From Actinomycetes bacterium (GTDB taxonomy: Bacteria > Actinomycetota > Actinomycetes > Actinomycetales > Microbacteriaceae), in the NCBI GenBank assembly GCA_023431405.1, contig JAEYVZ010000049.1, positions 62,001-126,000 on the forward strand: DNA of 64,000 nucleotides. Reading direction: 5' to 3'. The position numbers and the translations under genes are program-made. Below, piece by piece: positions 56,877 to 64,000 of this stretch. The notes below the pieces were generated by a model that worked only from the letters and a program-made list of their open reading frames with translations, did no database searches and was not told the origin of the DNA. Each line of letters starts with the position of its first letter. The stretch's first letter is position 1.

Positions 56877-57134
56877 TTACTTGCTCGAGCCGCCGAAGTT
56901 CTTGAAGCGCTGGTTGAACTTCTCGACGCGGCCGGCCGAATCCATGATGCGCTGCTTGCCCGTGTAGAACGGGTGCGACGCCGACGAGATCTCGACGTCG
57001 ATGACGGGGTACGTGACGCCGTCGAGCTCGATCGTCTTGTCGCTGGTGACGGTCGAACGGGTCAGGAAGGTCTCACCGGAGCCCAGGTCACGGAACACGA
57101 CGGCCTGGTATTCGGGGTGGATGTCAGTCTTCAT
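56877..57134 (-). CDS. rpmE2: 50S ribosomal protein L31 type B
   Basis: An 85-residue L31 of the type-B (zinc-free, C-minus) class: starts MKTDIHPEYQAVVFRD, has SHPFYTGKQRIMDSAGRVEKFNQRF, and holds no cysteine. It replaces zinc-binding L31 under zinc limitation in species that carry both; a second L31 is not in this window. AAGGAA precedes the ATG. A hairpin leader (57135-57200) and -10 box TAGAAT lie upstream; a terminator follows. Confidence 0.95.
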   Translation of the reverse strand: MKTDIHPEYQAVVFRDLGSGETFLTRSTVTSDKTIELDGVTYPVIDVEISSASHPFYTGKQRIMDSAGRVEKFNQRFKNFGGSSK

Positions 57135-57212
57135 GGGATTCCTTAACGATGCCCTGGATTTTGCCAGGGGCGGTGGAAGTCTGCGATGCGAGCGCACCAA
57201 CCACCGATTCTA
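57135..57212 (-). promoter_or_regulatory. rpmE2 promoter and hairpin leader
   Basis: On the minus strand TAGAAT (57207-57212) is a good -10, giving a leader of roughly 65 nt. It holds the hairpin CCCTGG-CAAAAT-CCAGGG (57152-57169) and then TTAAGGAATCCC before the ATG. Position and small size suit a ribosomal-protein leader; L31 leaders have been predicted for actinobacteria. No -35 is convincing. Confidence 0.5.
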
Positions 57213-57253
57213 CCACCGTCGGCGTGATGCTGAGAGACGCAGCCTTACGCTGA

Positions 57254-58048
57254 TCAGTACGCGCCGGCGGCTGCGCGCGCGGAGTAGCGTCCGTCGACCT
57301 CTGTGAGGAGGATCTGGGCGCCGAAGGTGGCGGTGAGGTTCTCGGCAGTGAGTGTTTGCGCGAGGGGGCCTGCGGCCACCGTGCGCCCTTCCCGGAGGAG
57401 CATCACGTGCGTGAAGCCGACCGGGATCTCCTCCACGTGATGGGTGACCATCACCATCGCAGGAGTGGTGGGGGCCTGCGCGTAGCCGCTCAGCAGCGCC
57501 AGCAGCTCCTCTCTCGCGCCGAGGTCGAGACTCGCCGACGGCTCGTCGAGGAGAAGGAGCTCCGGGTCGGTCATGACGGCCCGTGCGATCTGCACGCGCT
57601 TCTGCTCACCGTCGGAGAGCGTGCCGAACGTGCGGTCGGCGAGATGATCGAGCTTCCACTCCGACAGCACCAGGCGGGCGCGGCGCTCGTCGATCTTCTC
57701 GTACTCCTCGTTCCAGCGCCCGAGCACGGAGAAGGCGGCCGTCAGCACGACGTCGAGGACGGTCTCCTCCGGGGGCACGCGCCGCGCCATCGCCGACGAG
57801 GCGAAGCCGATGCGGGGACGCAGCTCGAACACGTCGGTGCGACCGAGGGGCTCGTCGAGGATCGACACGTGACCGGACGTCGGGTGGATGAGCGTCGAGG
57901 CCAGTTGGAGGATGGTGGTCTTTCCTGCACCGTTCGGCCCGAGGATCACCCAGCGCTGGTCGTCGGAGACGTTCCAGTCGAGGTGATCGATGATGTTGCG
58001 GGCGTTGCGGCGGACGACGACGTCAGCGAACTCCAAGACCAGGGACAT
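57254..58048 (-). CDS. ABC transporter ATP-binding protein, stand-alone
   Basis: A 264-residue ATPase: Walker A LGPNGAGKTTILQL near residue 40, signature TLSDGEQKRVQIARAV near 140-155 (DGE in place of the usual GGQ), Walker B LLLLDEPSASLD near 165 and switch His in MVTHHVEEIP. No permease or binding-protein gene is adjacent, so it may have an unlinked partner or a non-transport role. The ATG follows TAGGCT (58056-58061) by 7 nt, so the mRNA is likely leaderless. Confidence 0.93.
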   Translation of the reverse strand: MSLVLEFADVVVRRNARNIIDHLDWNVSDDQRWVILGPNGAGKTTILQLASTLIHPTSGHVSILDEPLGRTDVFELRPRIGFASSAMARRVPPEETVLDVVLTAAFSVLGRWNEEYEKIDERRARLVLSEWKLDHLADRTFGTLSDGEQKRVQIARAVMTDPELLLLDEPSASLDLGAREELLALLSGYAQAPTTPAMVMVTHHVEEIPVGFTHVMLLREGRTVAAGPLAQTLTAENLTATFGAQILLTEVDGRYSARAAAGAY

Positions 58049-58075
58049 GTCCCCCAGCCTATCGGCTGATGCCGT

Positions 58076-59263
58076 TCACGCCCCGGTGACCTCCCGGTAG
58101 AGCGATACCGTGGCGTCCGCGATCGCCTGCCAGCTGAAGTCCTCCGCAGCACGCCTGCGACCCGCTTCTCCGTATGCCTTCGCACGCTCCGGATCGGAGA
58201 CCACCTCGGTCAGTGCGGCAGCGAGATCGGCGACGAAGCGCTCGGGGTCGAGCGGCGTCCCGGTGCCGTCCTGGACCTGCTCGATGGGTACGAGCCGGCC
58301 CGTCACCCCATCGACGACGACCTCGGGGATGCCGCCCGTCGCTGTTCCGACGACGGCGGCGCCGCAGGCCATGGCCTCGAGATTCACGATGCCGAGCGGC
58401 TCGTAGATGGAGGGGCACACGAACGTCGTCGCCGCGGTGAGCAGGGCGCACAGCTGATCGCGCTGCAGGAACTCCTCGATCCAGACGACGCCCGTGCGCC
58501 GCTGCTGGAGCCTGCGGACGAGCTCCTGCACCTCCGACATGATCTGAGGCGTGTCGGGTGCGCCGGCGCACAGGACGATCTGCACGTCGTCCGGGAGCAT
58601 CTCGGCCGCCCGCAGGAAGTACGGCAGGCCCTTCTGCGGTGTGATGCGGCCGACGAACACGACAGACGGACGCTGCGGATCGATCCCGTACCGGGAGAGG
58701 AGGTCGGGGTCATCGACCGGACGCCACGCGTCGACATCGATGCCGTTGTAGATGACGCGCACCTTCGCGGGGTCGAGCGCGGGATAGCTGCGCAGGATGT
58801 CCTGACGCATCCCCTCGCTCACCGCGACGATCGCCGCAGCCGACTCGTAGGAGGTCTTCTCGATGTAGCTCGACACGGCGTAGCCGCCGCCGAGCTGCTC
58901 GGCCTTCCACGGACGCAGCGGCTCCAGCGAGTGGGCGGTGACGATATGCGGGATGCCGTGAAGGAGCGAAGCGAGGTGGCCGGCGAAGTTGGCGTACCAG
59001 GTGTGACTGTGCACGACGTCGGCGCCGGCGACGTCGCCGACGATCTCCAGGTCGGTGCCGAGGGTCTGGATCGCCGCATTGGCGCCCGACAGCTCCGACG
59101 GCACCCTGTACGAGGTGGTGCCGGCCTCGTCGCGGTCTGCGCCGAAAGCTCTCACGGCGACCTCGATGCGCTCGCGAAGCGCCTTCGCGAGCTCCGTCAC
59201 GTGCACGCCGGCGCCGCCGTAAACCTCGGGCGGATACTCCTTCGTGACGATGTCGACGCGCAT
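58076..59263 (-). CDS. glgA: glycogen synthase, GT4 actinobacterial type
   Basis: A 395-residue GT-B glycosyltransferase for alpha-1,4-glucan synthesis. N-terminal domain: TKEYPPEVYGGAGVHVTELAKAL near residues 7-29; the GT4 donor site includes VVFVGRITPQKGLPYFL and CPSIYEPLGIVNLEAMACGAAVVGTATGGIPEVV near 300-335. Related mycobacterial enzymes make maltose-1-phosphate (GlgM), so the exact activity is uncertain. The ATG lies 7 nt after TAGCGT (59271-59276). It is divergent from glgC with 48 bases between starts. Confidence 0.94.
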   Translation of the reverse strand: MRVDIVTKEYPPEVYGGAGVHVTELAKALRERIEVAVRAFGADRDEAGTTSYRVPSELSGANAAIQTLGTDLEIVGDVAGADVVHSHTWYANFAGHLASLLHGIPHIVTAHSLEPLRPWKAEQLGGGYAVSSYIEKTSYESAAAIVAVSEGMRQDILRSYPALDPAKVRVIYNGIDVDAWRPVDDPDLLSRYGIDPQRPSVVFVGRITPQKGLPYFLRAAEMLPDDVQIVLCAGAPDTPQIMSEVQELVRRLQQRRTGVVWIEEFLQRDQLCALLTAATTFVCPSIYEPLGIVNLEAMACGAAVVGTATGGIPEVVVDGVTGRLVPIEQVQDGTGTPLDPERFVADLAAALTEVVSDPERAKAYGEAGRRRAAEDFSWQAIADATVSLYREVTGA

Positions 59264-59270
59264 GTCAGGA

Positions 59271-59304
59271 ACGCTAGTACAGGACGCGGAAGCGGGCATA
59301 GTGT
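59271..59304. promoter_or_regulatory. back-to-back leaderless promoters of glgA and glgC
   Basis: The glgA -10 TAGCGT (minus, 59271-59276) and the glgC -10 TAGTGT (plus, 59299-59304) are 22 bp apart, each 7 nt before its ATG. At normal spacing the glgC -35 would fall at about 59276-59281, touching the glgA -10, so the two polymerases would compete for this stretch. Confidence 0.55.
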
Positions 59305-59311
59305 GGGACCC

Positions 59312-60556
59312 ATGCCAGCAGCGCCGAAGGTCTTTGGAATCATCCTCGCGGGCGGCGAGGGCAAGCGGCTCATGCCCCTCACCGTCGACAGGGCGAAGCC
59401 TGCGGTGCCCTTCGCGGGCCAGTATCGACTGATCGACTTCGCGATCTCGAACCTCATCAACTCGGGCCTTCGCCAGATCGTCGTCCTCACGCAGTACAAG
59501 TCGCACAGCCTCGACCGGCATGTGTCGCAGACCTGGCGTATGTCGGCCCTGCTGAACGCCTACGTCGCCTCCGTGCCGGCGCAGCAGCGGCTCGGCAAGC
59601 GGTGGTTCTCGGGCTCCGCCGATGCGATCCTCCAGTCGCTCAACCTCATCTACGACGAGAAGCCCGACATCGTCATGGTCATCGGTGCCGATCACGTCTA
59701 CCGCATGGACTTCCAGCAGATGCTGCAGGCGCACATCGATTCCGGCGCGAAGGCCACGGTCGCCGGCATCCGTCAGCCGATCTCGATGGCCAACCAGTTC
59801 GGTGTCATCGATGTCGACCCGACCGACAACGTGACGATCCGCGATTTCCTGGAGAAGCCGCAGAACCCGGCCGGCCTGTCGGACAACCCCAACGAGGTGC
59901 TCGCCTCGATGGGCAACTACATCTTCGACGCCGAGGCGCTCATCGAGGCGGTGCAGGCCGACGGCGAGCTGCCCACGTCGAATCACGACATGGGTGGCGA
60001 CATCATCCCCTATTTCGTCTCGCGCGGCGAAGCCGGCGTGTACGACTTCAAGCGCAACGACGTGCCCGGCTCCACCGACCGCGACAAGGACTACTGGCGC
60101 GATGTGGGGACCATCGACTCGTTCTTCGACGCGCACATGGATCTCATCTCGACCCTGCCGGTGTTCAACCTCTACAACACCGACTGGCCGATCCACTCGC
60201 AGTCGCTGAACTCGCCGCCGGCGAAGTTCGTGCGCGACAGCGTGGGCCGCATGGGCAACGCGATCGATTCGATCGTGTCCCTCGGCTCCGTGCTCTCGGG
60301 CACGCACCTGGAGCGAAGCGTCGTCGGTCCGTGGACACTTTCGGGTGGCGGCTCGACCATCACCGACTCGGTGCTCTTCGACCACGTGAACGTCGGCCAG
60401 GGGGCGCGCGTGCACCGCGCGATCCTCGACAAGAACGTCATCCTCGATCCGGGTGCGACGGTCGGCGTCGACCGCGAGCGCGACCTGGCGCGCGGCTACA
60501 CGGTGACCGACAGCGGCATCACCGTCGTCGGCAAGAACGTCCACGTCGCCTTCTGA
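59312..60556 (+). CDS. glgC: glucose-1-phosphate adenylyltransferase
   Basis: A 414-residue enzyme that makes ADP-glucose for glycogen synthesis, normally allosterically controlled. Nucleotide-binding motif GIILAGGEGKRLMPLT near residues 9-24, then KPAVPFAGQYRLIDFAISN, WFSGSADAILQS, IGADHVYRMDF and FLEKPQNPA; C-terminal left-handed helix domain (about 290-414). The ATG is 7 nt after TAGTGT (59299-59304). Divergent with glgA, which fits a shared glycogen promoter region. Confidence 0.97.
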   Translation: MPAAPKVFGIILAGGEGKRLMPLTVDRAKPAVPFAGQYRLIDFAISNLINSGLRQIVVLTQYKSHSLDRHVSQTWRMSALLNAYVASVPAQQRLGKRWFSGSADAILQSLNLIYDEKPDIVMVIGADHVYRMDFQQMLQAHIDSGAKATVAGIRQPISMANQFGVIDVDPTDNVTIRDFLEKPQNPAGLSDNPNEVLASMGNYIFDAEALIEAVQADGELPTSNHDMGGDIIPYFVSRGEAGVYDFKRNDVPGSTDRDKDYWRDVGTIDSFFDAHMDLISTLPVFNLYNTDWPIHSQSLNSPPAKFVRDSVGRMGNAIDSIVSLGSVLSGTHLERSVVGPWTLSGGGSTITDSVLFDHVNVGQGARVHRAILDKNVILDPGATVGVDRERDLARGYTVTDSGITVVGKNVHVAF

Positions 60557-60627
60557 CGCGGGCGACCGCACGCCTCTGCCTGGCGGAGCCGTCGGGACCG
60601 TCGCCCGCCGACCGGTAGATTCGAGGG

Positions 60628-61263
60628 GTGCCTGACGCCCGCTTCCTCGTCGTGCTCGACGCCGACTCCACTCTCATCCGCAACGAAGTGATCGAGCTCA
60701 TCGCCGACGAGGCGGGGCGCGGAGCAGAGGTCGCCGCCGCGACGGAGGCTGCGATGCGCGGCGAGGTGGACTTCGCCACCAGCCTCCGATCGAGGGTGCA
60801 AGCGCTCGAGGGCGTGCCGGTGGCGGCCTTCGCGAGGGTCCTCGCGCGTGTCGAACCCACCCCGGGCGTACGGGAGCTCATCGACGCCGTCCACGACCGC
60901 GGCGGCATCGCCGCCGTCGTCTCGGGCGGCTTCCACGAGATCCTCGACACCGTGGCACCGCAGCTCGGCATCGACGTGTGGCGGGCGAACCGCCTCCACG
61001 CCGTCGACGGCGTGCTCTCGGGCGTCGTCGACGGACCGATCGTCGATGCCGAGGGCAAGTCGGCGGCCCTGACCGAGTGGGCCGCTGCCCACGGTGTGCC
61101 TCTCCGCCGGACCATCGCCATCGGCGACGGGGCGAACGATCTCCGCATGATGGCGGTCGCGGGACTGGGCGTCGCCTTCAACGCGAAGCCGGCCGTGCGC
61201 GCCCTGGCAGACGTCGTGGTCGGCCCTGTCGATCTCCGCGAAGTGATCCCGCTCCTCCCCTGA
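60628..61263 (+). CDS. serB: phosphoserine phosphatase
   Basis: A 211-residue HAD phosphatase for the last step of serine synthesis. Motif I VVLDADSTLIRNEVIELIADE with nucleophile Asp11 and Asp13, SerB-specific substrate region VEPTPGVRELIDAV, motif II VSGGFHEI and motif III/IV GDGANDLRMMAVAGLGVAF. It lacks the N-terminal ACT domains found in some homologues. The GTG start is 6 nt after TAGATT (60616-60621), so it is probably leaderless although glgC ends 71 bases upstream. Confidence 0.95.
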   Translation: MPDARFLVVLDADSTLIRNEVIELIADEAGRGAEVAAATEAAMRGEVDFATSLRSRVQALEGVPVAAFARVLARVEPTPGVRELIDAVHDRGGIAAVVSGGFHEILDTVAPQLGIDVWRANRLHAVDGVLSGVVDGPIVDAEGKSAALTEWAAAHGVPLRRTIAIGDGANDLRMMAVAGLGVAFNAKPAVRALADVVVGPVDLREVIPLLP

Positions 61264-61351
61264 GCGAATCGCTCCCGACCTGATCTGTTCTCCTCCCGTT
61301 CGGAGTCCCGCCGCTCCCGCGATGTCGCAGGTCGGGCGTAGCGTCGGGGGC

Positions 61352-62041
61352 ATGCAGATCATCCTCATCCCCGGTCTCTGGCTCGACGCTTCCTCCTGGG
61401 ACGCCATCACCCCCGCGCTGCGCGCCGCCGGTCACACCCCCGTCGCTCTTACCCTCCCGGGCGTGGGTGCTCCGGCATCCGAGAGCGCGCAGATCGGCAT
61501 CTCCGATTGGGTCGACGCCGTCGTCGACGTGATCGACGCCGCAGCGGAGCCCGTCGCGCTCGTCGGCCACAGCGGTGGAGGGAACGTCGCATGGGGCGCA
61601 GCCGATGCCCGGCCCGACAAGGTCGCCCGTGTCGTGTTCGTCGACACGGTGCCGCCGCCGCCCGGCGGTCAGATCTCGGAATTCCCGATCGTCGACGGAG
61701 TCGTGCCCTTCCCCGGCTGGGACTTCTTCGACGAGGAGGACGTCGCCGACCTCGACCGACCGACGCGCGAGCGCACCGCGCCGCTCACGAAGGACGTGCC
61801 CGCGAGGGTGCCGACCGACGAGATCCGCCTCGGCGACGAGCGACGATTCCAGGTGCCGGTGACGCTGTTGTCGGGGAGCATGGATGACGCGGCGTTCCGC
61901 GAGGCGATCGTGCAGTGGGGGCGTTACCGCGACGAGTTCGAATCGATCGCCGACGCGCGTGTCGTGGCCCTCGGCACCGGTCACTGGCCGCAGTTCTCAG
62001 CGCCCGACACGCTGGCGACGCAGATCGTCGCTGCGCTCTGA
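61352..62041 (+). CDS. alpha/beta hydrolase, RsbQ/esterase-like
   Basis: A 229-residue small alpha/beta hydrolase: N-terminal strand MQIILIPGLWLDASSWDAI, nucleophile elbow LVGHSGGGNVAW with Ser near residue 75, LLSGSMDD near 172 and His in LGTGHWPQFSAPD near 210. The fold lacks a large cap. Substrate unknown. The ATG at 61352 is preferred over the longer reading from 61322: TAGCGT (61339-61344) lies 7 nt before it and the fold starts immediately. Downstream it converges with fabG, 29 bases between stops. Confidence 0.92.
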   Translation: MQIILIPGLWLDASSWDAITPALRAAGHTPVALTLPGVGAPASESAQIGISDWVDAVVDVIDAAAEPVALVGHSGGGNVAWGAADARPDKVARVVFVDTVPPPPGGQISEFPIVDGVVPFPGWDFFDEEDVADLDRPTRERTAPLTKDVPARVPTDEIRLGDERRFQVPVTLLSGSMDDAAFREAIVQWGRYRDEFESIADARVVALGTGHWPQFSAPDTLATQIVAAL

Positions 62042-62070
62042 CACGCTCCGACCGCGGTGAAGGCTCGGCG

Positions 62071-62781
62071 TCAGTGCCCCATGCCCAGGCCGCCGTCGAC
62101 CGGGATCACGGCACCCGAGATGTAAGCGGCGTCGTCGGATGCGAGCCAGGTGACCACTCCCGCGACCTCATCGGCCGAGGCGAAGCGGCCGGCCGGGATG
62201 CTGCGCTTGTACTCGGCCTGCGTGGCCTCCGGAAGCTCGGCCGTCATGTCGGTCTCGATGAAACCGGGGGCCACCACGTTCGCCGTGATGCCTCGACCGC
62301 CCAGCTCCCGCGTGAGCGAACGCGCGAAGCCCACGAGGGCGCTCTTCGACGAGGAGTAGTTGATCTGCCCGGCCGACCCGTAGAGGCCCACGACCGAGGA
62401 GATGAGGATGACGCGACCCCACTTGGCACGCAGCAGTCCCTTCGCGGCGCGCTTGACCACACGGAAGGTGCCGCCGAGGTTCGTCGTGACGACCGAGTCG
62501 AAGTCGTCCTCCGTCATGCGCAGCAGGAGCGTGTCCTTCGTGATCCCCGCATTGGCGACGACGATCTCCACCGGGCCGAGCGAGTTCTCGATCTCGGTGA
62601 ACGCGGCGTCGACCTGCGCGGCATCCGTCACGTCGGCCCGCACGGTGAGTGTGCCTTCGGGACCCTCTCCGGAACGAGCCGTGACCGCGACGCGGTACCC
62701 CTCTGCGACGAAGCGCTCCGCGATGGCGCGGCCGATGCCGCGATTACCTCCGGTGACGAGGACGACTCGATCGGTGGACAT
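62071..62781 (-). CDS. fabG: 3-oxoacyl-ACP reductase FabG
   Basis: A 236-residue SDR of fatty-acid synthesis that reduces 3-oxoacyl-ACP with NADPH. Cofactor motif VTGGNRGIGRAIAERF, NAG motif VVANAGITKDTLL, catalytic Ser in LISSVVGLYGS, catalytic Tyr and Lys in YSSSKSALVGFARSL (YxxxK), and C-terminal GAVIPVDGGLGMGH. All typical. The ATG has GGGAG upstream on the minus strand. It is divergent from the DUF4190 gene. Confidence 0.95.
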   Translation of the reverse strand: MSTDRVVLVTGGNRGIGRAIAERFVAEGYRVAVTARSGEGPEGTLTVRADVTDAAQVDAAFTEIENSLGPVEIVVANAGITKDTLLLRMTEDDFDSVVTTNLGGTFRVVKRAAKGLLRAKWGRVILISSVVGLYGSAGQINYSSSKSALVGFARSLTRELGGRGITANVVAPGFIETDMTAELPEATQAEYKRSIPAGRFASADEVAGVVTWLASDDAAYISGAVIPVDGGLGMGH

Positions 62782-62919
62782 GGCGGCTCCCGGTGGTGTC
62801 AGAGGCGGATCCGCACCAGCCTAACCAACCTCCACCGCGCCGCTGTTCGTCGCGGCCGTGCGAGGCGGACGCGAGAGCCGAGCGGACGATAGCCTGGAAG
62901 AAGGCCATAAGGAGATCCC

Positions 62920-63543
62920 GTGAGCGACAGCATTCCCCCGCAGCCCCCGCACAACGAGCCGGAGCACCCCGACCGCGCGTCGGCACACCCCGGCCTCACC
63001 CCGCCAGCACCCGGCGCGACCGCCGATTCGCCACCGGCCGGCTACGCCGCTCCCCCTGCCCCGGGGTACGCACCCCCGGCCTACCCCGCCCCCTATGGGG
63101 GCCCCGCCGCCGGAGCACCCTACCCCGGCGCCGCCCCCGCTCCCCATCCGCAGCACGTCGCCGGATACCCCGCGCCGACCCAGCACCCCTACGGCGCTCC
63201 CCCGGCCGCCTACCAGCCACCCGCCGCCCCGTATGGATACGCCGGCGGCTACGCGGCCGCGCCCCGCACCAACCCGCTCGCGATCGCCTCGCTCGTCTCG
63301 TCGCTCGCAGGCGTGGTCTTCGCGTGGACCTGGGTGCTCAGTCTCGGCGTCATCGTCGGCGTGATCCTCGGTCACATCGCTCTGAGCCAGATCAAGCGCA
63401 CCGGCGAGAAGGGGCGAGGGATGGCCTTGGCCGGCGTCATCATCGGCTGGGTGTCGATCGGCTTCGTCGTGCTCACACTCCTCGCCTTCGGCCTGTTCTT
63501 CACCACGGGGATGATGGGCACGATCGACGCCCTCGCCGGCTGA
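62920..63543 (+). CDS. DUF4190-domain membrane protein with Pro/Ala/Tyr-rich tail
   Basis: A 207-residue protein: residues 1-115 are a low-complexity Pro/Ala/Tyr/Gly-rich cytoplasmic region (GYAAPPAPGYAPPAYPA and similar), then two transmembrane helices (about 128-150 and 172-197) in a DUF4190 domain with LAIASLVSSLAGVVFAWTWV and HIALSQIKRTGEKGRGMALAG. Proteins with this layout are common in actinobacteria and have no assigned role. AAGGAGA lies 7 nt before the GTG, and TAGCCT (62890-62895) gives a short leader. Confidence 0.92.
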   Translation: MSDSIPPQPPHNEPEHPDRASAHPGLTPPAPGATADSPPAGYAAPPAPGYAPPAYPAPYGGPAAGAPYPGAAPAPHPQHVAGYPAPTQHPYGAPPAAYQPPAAPYGYAGGYAAAPRTNPLAIASLVSSLAGVVFAWTWVLSLGVIVGVILGHIALSQIKRTGEKGRGMALAGVIIGWVSIGFVVLTLLAFGLFFTTGMMGTIDALAG

Positions 63544-63663
63544 TCCGCGTCGCGGACCGTCGGAGTCGGAGGCGGTGGAAGGAACCGCCGCTGATGCACC
63601 GCGTGGGGCGCCGACCGCCCTGCGACGGCGTAGCCTGGATGCAGGGAATGAGCCGGATCCGCC

Positions 63664-64000
63664 ATGAAGAACCGAGAGACACAGTCAGCGACGTCGTTGC
63701 GCCGCGCGCCGAGCGACGATGCGCACTCGCGCATGACGAAGTACTTCGTGATGATGAGCGTGCGCGTGGTGTGCTTCGTGCTCATGGTCGTCATCACCCC
63801 GTACGGCTGGCACACGTGGCTTCTCGCCGTCGGAGCGATCTTCCTGCCCTACCTGGCGGTCGTCGTCGCCAACGTGGGCTCGGATGCGCGCGAGGTGACC
63901 GCGGTGGCGCCCGAGCGGCAGATCGCGGCCGCCGCGCCCGAGCCCCCGGCTCCGTCCTCCCCCGCCATCATCCGCATCCAGGAGTCGGGTCCTCCGAGCG
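63664..64000 (+). CDS. DUF3099-domain membrane protein, 3' end outside window
   Basis: The frame opens at ATG 63664 (MKNRETQSATSLRRAPSDD) and remains open to the last base. Residues about 24-80 hold two transmembrane helices (YFVMMSVRVVCFVLMVVITP and WLLAVGAIFLPYLAVVVAN), matching the DUF3099 family; the following tail is Pro/Ala/Glu-rich. A TAGCCT box (63631-63636) lies 28 bases upstream. DUF3099 proteins have no known function; linkage to fabG is seen in related genomes. The gene is cut by the window, not truncated in nature as far as can be seen. Confidence 0.88.
   Translation, partial: MKNRETQSATSLRRAPSDDAHSRMTKYFVMMSVRVVCFVLMVVITPYGWHTWLLAVGAIFLPYLAVVVANVGSDAREVTAVAPERQIAAAAPEPPAPSSPAIIRIQESGPPS

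Noticed and set aside
1..64000. Mobile elements, CRISPR arrays, prophage or genomic island boundaries
   Set aside because: No transposase, integrase, regularly spaced repeats or flanking direct repeats were seen, and codon use looks uniform. The two tRNA-Leu genes have no integrase nearby.

Overview
The window is a gene-dense, high-GC stretch of bacterial chromosome from an actinomycete, most likely Microbacteriaceae and probably Microbacterium-like. The evidence is an RbpA homologue, an actinobacterial PolA without proofreading residues, the pafBC-tatAC-helY block, ANTAR regulator gene order as in mycobacteria, type-B L31, divergent glgA/glgC, many GTG starts and many TANNNT -10 boxes set 6-8 nt before start codons. 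I annotate 67 protein genes (first and last cut by the window edges) and two tRNA-Leu genes. I see no insertion sequence, prophage, CRISPR array, rRNA or plasmid signature.

Layout. 1-6.5 kb: pyk 3' end, tRNA-Leu(CAA), ANTAR response regulator, PaaI-like thioesterase, polA and a DUF885 protein. 6.5-20 kb is accessory: a phosphoribosyltransferase, a luciferase-like oxidoreductase, two MFS carriers, an SGNH hydrolase, a SUMF1-fold protein, an ECF42-type sigma factor with its DGPF/YciI partner, an AraC regulator, a 54-residue small protein, an S51-like peptidase, an acyltransferase, an AEC carrier and an HdeD-like protein. 20-25.8 kb: S9 peptidase plus SDR, an NfeD/SPFH membrane pair, a GDPD and rbpA. 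25.8-35.7 kb is a long minus-strand block: HAD phosphatase, trmI, FKBP lipoprotein, pafB, pafC, tatA, tatC, helY, lnt. 35.8-45.7 kb: PAC2 protein, uppP, M20 peptidase, tRNA-Leu(GAG), ferritin-VIT1 fusion, helicase, second SGNH hydrolase, TrmH-type methyltransferase, sirtuin, histidine phosphatase.

45.7-52.7 kb looks like one branched-chain acyl-CoA module: CitE-like lyase, acyl-CoA dehydrogenase with a divergent TetR regulator, a 2-oxoacid dehydrogenase operon (E1 alpha, E1 beta, E2 with 4-nt overlaps) and a divergent Lrp/AsnC regulator. 52.6-57 kb: EamA exporter, CGNR zinc-finger regulator, alpha/beta hydrolase, DEDDh exonuclease, membrane protein, rpmE2. 57.2-64 kb: lone ABC ATPase, glycogen genes glgA/glgC, serB, alpha/beta hydrolase, fabG, a DUF4190 protein and a truncated DUF3099 gene.

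The most informative non-coding signals are the window-wide leaderless-promoter pattern, a match to the ECF42 promoter upstream of the DGPF gene, a double operator between the TetR and acyl-CoA dehydrogenase genes, a palindrome covering the -10 of the Lrp gene, a hairpin leader before rpmE2, and overlapping back-to-back leaderless promoters between glgA and glgC. No clearly new multi-gene system was found; the candidates worth a second look are listed in the findings.
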